Shown: one piece after another, positions 57,355 through 64,000 of the stretch | How positions within the stretch are numbered: the first letter of the stretch is position 1 | How the letters are laid out: the number at the start of each line of letters is the position of its first letter | Assembly: GCA_963921825.1 (NCBI GenBank) | Contig: OY997592.1 | Coordinates: forward strand, 55,820,336 to 55,884,335 | Source of the DNA: Erodium maritimum | Lineage: Eukaryota > Streptophyta > Magnoliopsida > Geraniales > Geraniaceae | Reading direction: 5' to 3' | DNA: 64,000 nucleotides | Program-made: the position numbers and the translations under genes | Notes under the pieces: model-generated | What the model was told of the DNA's origin: nothing | What the model saw: the letters and a program-made list of their open reading frames with translations, nothing else | Databases searched by the model: none

Positions 57355-58289
57355 ACTCTGTCCATGGCGGACCAAACAACGTATTATTGATCGTTCGACT
57401 AACACGGTGTGTATGGGTTCATTAATTGTATTCTATAGCTGAACATCCTTCATAAAAATTGTAGATATCAGAATTATATTCGATTTGATATCATACGGGC
57501 CCAAATCAGAGCTCGTATGAGAAATTTATGTCATTTAAAAAATCGATCAACCTCTAACACTTCTTAAACCGACTTTGATTTTTTTAGTATACCCTAAAAT
57601 AAATTTATGGATCCGCCTCTGATGCCTTATCAAGCTTTCAGAAATGGAACATAATAGCTGACAACTGCACCATTCTGGACGTGCCTCGGACATCATATCA
57701 ATGTCGGAGAAAATAAGAGTCTTTGCTTGCACAACACAAAAAGATCAAGGAACAGGAGTCAGGGTCAAGGAAGAAGTCATTTTGGTCCCTGGGAAGTGAA
57801 AGGAGGAAAGAGTTTGGTCTCCCGGAGAATTTTGATAAGGAGTTGTTTAAAGCTATTGAGGATCATGTAAGTGTGAAGGATGTACAAATAGATACAGAGC
57901 CGGATATCAATAGTGATCCAGAAACAGAGGTTGATGTCATTCAAGAAATAGGTATGCTTTTGGCTCATGTCCATAAACACTATCTTGGTTGCATTCGATT
58001 TCTTGTGATTTTTGTATCCTCAGAGCCCAAGAGACGAAAGCAACAATCAATGCCTCCGGAAAGTTCCCAAGAAGAAAAGCCTCTACCATCTTATACTCAT
58101 AGTGAAGAAATGGGAGAGGAAAGACTTGATCAGGAGAGTTGTTCTTCAAAAAAAATGGATTTGTCAGATGAGGATACAAGTGCAAAAGAGAAGGAGATGA
58201 TGATGGCCAAGCTGCATGAGCATGCAGAGTTCATACAAGAAATAGGGAAAGGAGAATCTAACCAAAACGCTTTTGACTGTTGGAGTTAG

Positions 58290-58976
58290 GTTTATGAACA
58301 AGATTTTTTTTTATCATCATCGATGAAACGTGTGTTTGTAAATTTCTCCACTGGATTTACAAATGCATTTAAGTAAAACGAGTTTATTGTCCAAGTTATA
58401 TCACCGACAACAAAAACAAAGCTTGGAAAACTTTTTGACGACAAAAGTCGGAAATTGTCATTAACGTTGATACCTTATGAAACTAACATGTAATAAAATA
58501 GGAGGGAGTGAGTACGCGAGATTCCGGAATCCATAGCATATGCATAGTGATGTGTGTTGTTTCACTTTCAAAAATGCAATGCTTCTTGGAAGCATATCCC
58601 AATATCAACATCTCTAAAGTCCTTCCTTCGACAACAACTACGCCATCCAATACAGATAACAGAGCTTCAAAATTAACTTTCACATATAATTTTAACCATT
58701 TTATAACATTATTTTGTTGGTTGATATAATCGATTTTAAGTTATGTGTAAGTGTAAGTGCATTATTAGAATAATATAAAAAAAATGAAAGACAAACAAAA
58801 AGAATAAGATGAAAGAAGGAAGAAACAAAGAAGAAAAGGGTAAAGGCCGGCCCCAATCATATACAACTCATCATTCCAAGGACATTGTCAATCTCACCAC
58901 CAAGTACCAACCAAAGCAACGCCTTTTATTATTTTCCGACCAACAATCCCTCCATCCAAACACTACCACCACCACC
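58290..58976 (+). promoter_or_regulatory. Upstream region of the receptor-like kinase
   Basis: AT-rich, ending in a CACCACCACCACC leader before the ATG. AATATAAAAAAAATG near 58772 is a possible TATA region. No pollen-specific motif was verified. Confidence 0.4.
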
Positions 58977-61422
58977 ATGACTCAAACAACACCGTATAAC
59001 CTCATTCTCCACCTCCTCCTCGCAGCAGCAATCTACGTTTCTCCGGTGGCCTCCGACAAAACAGAGGTCTCGGCGCTGCAGGACTTCAGAAACGCACTCT
59101 CAAACAACGCCGCATTAGACTGGAACTTCTCCAACAATCCCTGCAACGGCATAAAGGACCCCAGGAACTGGATCGGAGTCCTCTGCTCCGACGACGGCAC
59201 TGCCGTGCAGGGCCTGCGCCTCGAGAGCATGGGCCTCGGCGGCCTCATGGACATCGACTCGCTCGCCAAGCTTCCGGCGCTGAGGTCCCTCAGCGTCATG
59301 AACAACAGCCTCGACGGCCCGTTCCCGAGCATCACCAAGCTCAGCTCCTTGATGGTCATTTACCTCTCGCAGAACAAGTATTCAGGGGAAATTCCCGACG
59401 GCGCGTTCGAGGGGATGAACTCGCTCAGGAAAGTGTATTTGGCGCGAAACCAATTTTCAGGGACAATTCCGAGTTCGCTAGCCGGATTGGGGAAGCTGGT
59501 TGAGCTGAGCATTGAGGGCAATCAGTTCTCCGGGAAGATACCTAATTTCCCGAAGAGGGATTGGCAGGTTCTGGATCTTGCCAACAATCAGTTGGAGGGT
59601 TCTGTTCCGGCTAGCCTCAGCGACCAGGATCCCAGCGTCTTTGCAGGTACGTAATGATGCTCTATATCATCATCTTAATCACTATTGTAAAAATTCCTGT
59701 CTAGTCTGTCTAGCCCCCGTCTAGGCCTCAAAATCTGTAAAAACGTCCGACTCTTCATTTTACCTAAACTCCAAATCCGAAAACCATCTGACTCGTTGTT
59801 CCGTCCAATTAGTACCTAGCGCTTTTTACAACCATAATCTTAGTCTTAGATTATTATTTTTGTTTCTTTCTTCGTAAATATTTGAGTATAACAGACGATG
59901 ATACAATCATCTGATTAGAAAATCAAGTGATCACAACGATCTGCTCTCTCATGTGTTGATTACAATTACATGTGTGTAATCATTTTTGAAGTGATCTGCT
60001 CCTCATGTATTGATTACAATTACATGTATGTAGTCATATTTGAAGGATTGTAAGGGCGTATAGTAAAAGCATCAATAATATGGACATTTTTCTTGTGTGT
60101 GAGATGAACAGGCAATAAGGATCTATGTGGAAAGCCGTTCAAGGCATGCAAGTCCAAAAAGAAGCTCATCATAATAATCGTCGTCGTTGTCTCTTCGGCC
60201 CTCTTATTATGCATAGCCATCGCCTTCTGCTGCCTCCGAGACCGCCGCCGCCAGGCCCAACCAGCCCAACGGGACTTGGCCCCAAAACACATCACTGCTC
60301 ACAGAACGCACCACCAAAAAGCCCAATCTCCGGAGGCCCACACCTTGAAGAACAGCGACAACGGGAAGCTGTTGTTCGTGAGGAACGACAGGGAGCGGTT
60401 CGACCTACAGGAGCTCCTCAGGGCCTCGGCGGAGGTACTTGGAAGTGGGAGTTTCGGGTCATCGTACAAGGCGGTGTTGCTGAACGGGTCGGGCATGGTC
60501 GTGAAGAGGTTCAGGGAGATGAGCGGCGTTGGGAGAGAAGAGTTTCACGAGTACATGAAAAGGCTCGGGAGACTGTCGCACCCGAACTTGCTCCCTCTCG
60601 TGGCTTTCTATTATAGGAAAGAAGAGAAGCTTCTGGTTTCCGATTTCGTTGACAATGGCAGCTTGGCCAGTCATCTCCATGGTAACTTGTACTCCATTTC
60701 ATTATAACATTCATATATTGGATTGGAGTTTGACATTATATATGTTTCCAGGAAAACGGGCCCCGGGTGAAGTCGGACTTGACTGGCCGACCCGGTTAAG
60801 GATCATCCAAGGAGTAGCGAGAGGATTGGTGTACCTGTACACGGAGCTCCCGAACCTAATGTTACCGCACGGTCACCTAAAATCCTCCAACGTCTTATTG
60901 GACCACAACTTCGAGCCTCTCCTCACCGACTACGCGCTCATGCCGGTCGTCAACAAGGACCACGCGCACCAGTCCATGGTGGCCTACAAGTCCCCCGAGT
61001 CCTCGCAGAGCAGCCGGGTCACGCGCAAGACGGACGTGTGGAGCCTGGGGATCCTGATCCTGGAGGTCCTGACGGGGAAGTTTCCGGCGAACTACCTGAA
61101 GCAGGGGAAGGCTGACCTGGCGGCGTGGGTGAACTCGGTGGTGAGGGAGGAGTGGACCGGGGAGGTGTTCGACAAGGACATGAAGGGGACGAGGCGCTGT
61201 GAGGGGGAGATGCTCAAGCTGCTCAAGATCGGCATGTGTTGTTGCGAGTGGAATGCTGAGAGGCGGTGGGATTTGAGGGAGGCGGCGGAAAAGATCGGCG
61301 ACTTGAAGGAGAGGGACGCGGATGATTTCTCTAATTCTTTTGCCAGCGACGGCGATATATACTCGTCCAGGGCGATGACCGACGACGACTTTTCCTTCTC
61401 GGTCGTCACTAGTCCGCAGTAA
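58977..61422 (+). CDS. Pollen-type LRR receptor-like kinase (PRK-like), 636 aa, 3 exons
   Basis: Exons 58977-59646, 60112-60681 and 60752-61422, GT-AG introns, both phase 1. Residues 1-26 form a signal peptide. An LRR N-terminal cap (SNNPCNGIKDPRNWIGVLC) follows, then about five LRRs to residue 215. A basic stop-transfer stretch and a transmembrane segment lie at 242-264 (LIIIIVVVVSSALLLCIAIA). The kinase-like domain starts near 320: GSGSFGSSYK (334-343) is the P-loop, Lys355 in VVKRF the ATP lysine. The catalytic loop reads HGHLKSSN (453-460) for HRDLKxxN, and TDYA (472-475) replaces DFG, features common in pollen receptor-like kinases, which are weak or dead kinases. LRR III kinases of this type act at the pollen-tube membrane with RopGEFs in tip growth; that role is by family only. 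The ATG at 58977 is chosen because the signal peptide starts there. The frame is intact. Intron 1 holds a MITE. Confidence 0.94.
59685..59831. mobile_element. GCCTAG-family MITE in kinase intron 1 (copy 3)
   Basis: The ends TTGTAAAAATTCCTGTCTAG and ..CCTAGCGCTTTTTACAA are inverted over about 9 bp, with the shared family word CCCCGTCTAGGCCTCAAAATC. It lies wholly within the 465-bp first intron. The TSD is not clear. Confidence 0.65.
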
Positions 61423-62339
61423 TCGGTAGCGGAATTGTCGATTTCGAAAAGAATGTGTTTTCATCTCAGTTTTTGTTTAGATTTCTACTTGCTATTATTA
61501 TAAACATAACATACTTGCAATTTTCTTTTACATTTAGGTACTTGTCCTTCTTCTTTTTTAACATTAAGCAAAAATATTATAAAGAAAAATCCAAAGGTAC
61601 ATGCCACGGGAAAAATTCTACAAACCATAAGAGAGTCGAAATCGGCTAGAAACCAATCTTAACGTACGAATCCTGCGAACCTATCCACGTCGTACAACCA
61701 CAACAATCAACCGCCAGATTAAACTGTCTGCCTCCTTCCTAATTTTCATGTTTCTTCTACTACCAAGGGTAAGACAGTCAATTCAGTTACACGCTTCTTC
61801 GTCTCACAATGCGATCGCGATCGCAGACACAGAGTTTAGCTAATTTCCCTATTTTCTCTCAAGGAAGCAACTCGAAACCAAGTTAGCATCTCTCTATTTC
61901 ATGAATCGATGATCATAGATTCAAATTCGAGCATCAATTGTAATAATCTCAGGCTTCTCTAAAAGTTCAAAATCGTGCTTGGTTTTTGTTTCTCCACTGT
62001 ACATCGCAGATTCTAACTATTTTATCACCGGATCAAGCTCAAAAATGGGTGAGAATTACCTTTTTACTTCGTTCGATCATCATTCAATCAATTGCAGGAT
62101 CAAAAAATCAGAAATATATGTCGTTTTCAAAAATCTGAAAATGTGCTCTAATCTAGGGTTTATCGACTGTTTGATGTGAATTCACCTCGTTTCTCAACTG
62201 AACAAGCATAAACAAGGTGATATATTTCAACTTTTGTTGTTTAATTCTGAAATTCGATAAGCAAATATCAAAATCTGAGATTCTTGTTCTTCGTTCATCT
62301 TCTATCGTTGTGCGTCGATAAAAGTGTGGCTTGTTGTTA
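61423..62339. other. Kinase 3' region and unassigned repeat-like sequence
   Basis: After the presumed 3' UTR (to about 61600), the sequence GGTACATGCCACGGGAAAAA begins a stretch that looks like a transposon 5' end followed by leader-like DNA (possibly MULE). No inverted partner lies in the window. Confidence 0.35.
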
Positions 62340-62935
62340 ATAAATCTAGCGTTAAGCGTTGATAAATTTTCTGTGACCTGGACCTTCATGAGTTGATGCT
62401 CGTTCCAGGAACAGACCGTGTTAGTGGAATGTATTGCTAAATATTTATTTCCTTGTTGATAAATCTATTGTTAGTAGTTGATAAAGTGTCTGTGACCTGG
62501 TCATTCTTGCGTTAGTGATTGTTCCAAGCACAGTCGTGCTGATGTATTACATTGATAAATCTTCCTTCTAGCGTTGATAAATCATAAATATATGTTTGGG
62601 AGTTGATAAAACTAACTGTCTCTGACCTTGTCATTCTTGAGTTGATAATCGTTGTAGTCACACATCGTATAGTAGTTAGCATTGATAAAATTGTTGCTGC
62701 TTGTTGGTAAAAGTTGGGTTTAGAGTTGATAAATGTATGTGACCGGGTCCCTTCCTGAGTTGCATGTTGATAAGTCCAGAAATTGTATTGATAACACTGG
62801 CTTTTCATGTTGATAAGTCTAGGATTTTATATTGATAAATCTTTGTGACCAGGTCCCTTCTTGAGTTGGTATTCGCTCCAGCCACAGGTTGTGGTGTCGT
62901 GTCGTTGAGAAAAATTTCTTAGTGTGTTGTTAAAT
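62340..62935. repeat. Degenerate tandem repeat, about 120 bp period, five units
   Basis: The shared core is TGTGACCTGGTC..TTCTTGAGTTG, followed by a TTCCAG..CACAG-like part and several GTTGATAAAT words. The GTGACC anchors lie at 62373, 62492, 62622 (TGACC), 62739 and 62845. Unit length varies from 106 to 130 bp. Non-coding. Confidence 0.75.
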
Positions 62936-62964
62936 ACTTTGGTTTGAGTTGATAAATATCTATG

Positions 62965-64000
62965 CATAGGCGGATCCAGAAATTTATTTGAGGGTATGCC
63001 ACCGACAATGATTAAATGTAAAAAAAATCAAAGTCGGTTTAAGAAGTGTTAGAGGTTGATGGATTTTTTAAATGACATAAATTTCTCATACGAGTTCTGA
63101 TTTGGGCCCGTATGATATCAAATCGAATATAATTCTGATATCTACAATTTTTATGAAGGAAGTTCAGCTATAAAATACAATTAATGAACCCATACACGCC
63201 GTGTTAGTCGAACGATCAATCATACGTTGTTTGGTCCGCCATGGACAGAGTTGTCACGCCCCAAATCCGGTTTTGACCGGACTCGAGACGTGAACTAAAA
63301 TAATACAATATAAAGCAATTTTATAACCAAAAAGAGTCTCCAATAACAGTTTAAAAGATCCAAGTAACATCACGAGTCAACAACTCGGCAAAACCAAATA
63401 GTAAAAGAGTTTAGTAATCAATAAAACAGTACGTCTCTAGACCACACTAGACAAGACCCTCGCTAGCTCCCAAACTCCGAGTATCCCGCTAGCACAAATC
63501 CCGCTCAAGACCTGTAGAACAATAAAGTAAAGGGGTGAGCTTTCTATCAGTAGGAAAAGTAGTTAAGGTTATGAGCATCCGATCACTTCTACGAGTGACC
63601 GTCAAATTAGGGCATTCTAGTACGGCACACAACTAACCACAACACGGAATCTCATAACCACAATCCTCAGTCACAAGACTATGACCACACTCACAAACAT
63701 ACTTACACGCTCACTATCACATGATACTCACGTCACTTATCCAATCATCAAGCATACAACATACAATAAAATAAACACACGTTCCGTACAACAGTCCCCG
63801 AACCCGCCGGTTATCCACAACCCGACTCAACCATATCGTACCGGACCACACAACATCGGCCTATATATCTTCCCGGAACCACATCGGGGCACAAACACGA
63901 TACATCATACCAGACCACACAGCATCGGCCTAGATGTCTTCCCAGAAATACATCGGGGCACAATCACAATACTGATCACGTAACCGTCGGCCTAGACACC
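62965..64000. mobile_element. Second copy of the hAT-like/LTR composite, inverted, running off the window
   Basis: 62965-63251 is the inverse of 57355-57621 (about 96% by eye, apart from an extra 20 bp or so near the end); the terminus reads CATAGGCGGATCC for CAGAGGCGGATCC. At 63252 the LTR begins TGTCACGCCCCAAATCCGGT at exactly the same host position as in the first copy (GACAGAGT before the LTR in both). The LTR continues to the window edge, with units containing CATCGGCCTA. Confidence 0.82.

Larger units (their letters stand above)
54027..57621. mobile_element. hAT-like transposon in the trihelix gene, carrying a nested LTR
   Basis: The ends are CAGAGGCGGATTTA at the left and TGGATCCGCCTCTG at the right. 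The flanks are ATGCCTTG (54019-54026) and ATGCCTTA (57622-57629), an 8-bp TSD with one change. Removing it restores reading through the conserved trihelix region. Between the ends lie a LINE-tail-like stretch and a 2.64-kb LTR. Both subterminal regions contain the related words GATTTGATATTTTACGGGC and GATTTGATATCATACGGGC in the same orientation. No transposase frame is seen. Confidence 0.8.
53875..58289 (+). pseudogene. Trihelix (Myb/SANT-like) transcription-factor pseudogene, split by a transposon
   Basis: Exon pieces are 53875-54026, 57630-57951 and 58024-58289, the last junction being a good GT-AG intron. The words fit the plant trihelix/SANT-like family: TRSQISPEWTTKNSLIL, then LVNEIIAAEGECQNAL, then SSFQKWNIIADNCTILDVPR, then SLLAQHKKIKEQESGSRKKS, FWSLGSERRKEFGLPENFD, an acidic EPDINSDPETEVDV, and a C-terminal KEKEMMMAKLHEHAEFIQEI. 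Such proteins bind DNA as nuclear regulators. Lesions: (1) an 8-bp insertion at 53968-53983 shifts the frame inside the first helix; (2) a 3.6-kb hAT-like element inserted at 54027; (3) the conserved Trp after CRRK is a TAA stop at 57714-57716. The rest is well kept, so death seems recent. Confidence 0.8.

Overview
This window is nuclear DNA of a flowering plant, most likely a eudicot; I cannot fix the family. The reasons are spliced GT-AG genes of plant families (SAUR, AIG2-like, a plastid-type DnaJ zinc-finger protein, a pollen-type LRR receptor-like kinase), plant retrotransposons primed by initiator-Met tRNA, L1-type LINEs with RRM/DUF4283/CCHC first ORFs, MULE, PIF/Harbinger and hAT-like DNA transposons, and AT-rich gene-poor spacers.

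Layout. 1-31.2 kb is almost entirely nested retroposons. A LINE at 107-7698 is bounded by a 12-bp target-site duplication (TSD) and carries a 1.26-kb MULE with a 9-bp TSD. Next come a 330-bp TRIM (8359-8688), several GC-rich LINE-derived non-autonomous elements (8859-10507, 10690-11739, 12256-14085, 14410-15475, 16047-17489), two degenerate LINE first-ORF regions (about 17.7-21.1 kb), a LINE inserted in the 3' tail of another LINE (21.4-26.75 kb), a 225-bp LINE tail (26815-27039) and a 5'-truncated LINE with endonuclease, RT, zinc-ribbon and RNase H remnants (27196-31210). From 31.9 to 32.5 kb lies an intronless SAUR gene. From 33.4 to 39.5 kb are PIF/Harbinger remnants, one split by a 3.46-kb LTR. 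39.5-43.9 kb is gene-free apart from a MULE-type element (41640-42471). From 43.9 to 48.0 kb two intact minus-strand genes lie in tandem: a 117-aa plastid-type zinc-finger protein (3 exons) and an AIG2-like protein (183 aa, 5 exons). From 48.2 to 53.3 kb are a MITE, a LINE tail, an old PIF relic and a young copia derivative with identical LTRs that encodes only RT-RNase H. From 53.9 to 58.3 kb is a trihelix-type transcription-factor pseudogene, split by an hAT-like element that itself holds an LTR. From 58.98 to 61.4 kb is an intact pollen-receptor-like kinase. From 62.97 kb to the edge, a second copy of the same hAT-like/LTR composite begins in inverted orientation.

Functionally, four loci look intact: SAUR (auxin-related growth), the DnaJ-type zinc-finger protein (plastid), the AIG2-like gamma-glutamylcyclotransferase-fold protein and the kinase (LRR receptor, probable pollen signalling). 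I see no operon-like or pathway relation between them. Most of the rest is transposon history. The points most worth a second look are ORF1-only LINE derivatives, the RT-only copia element whose first ATG overlaps the primer-binding site, and the duplicated composite transposon flanking the kinase. All similarity judgements were made by eye.
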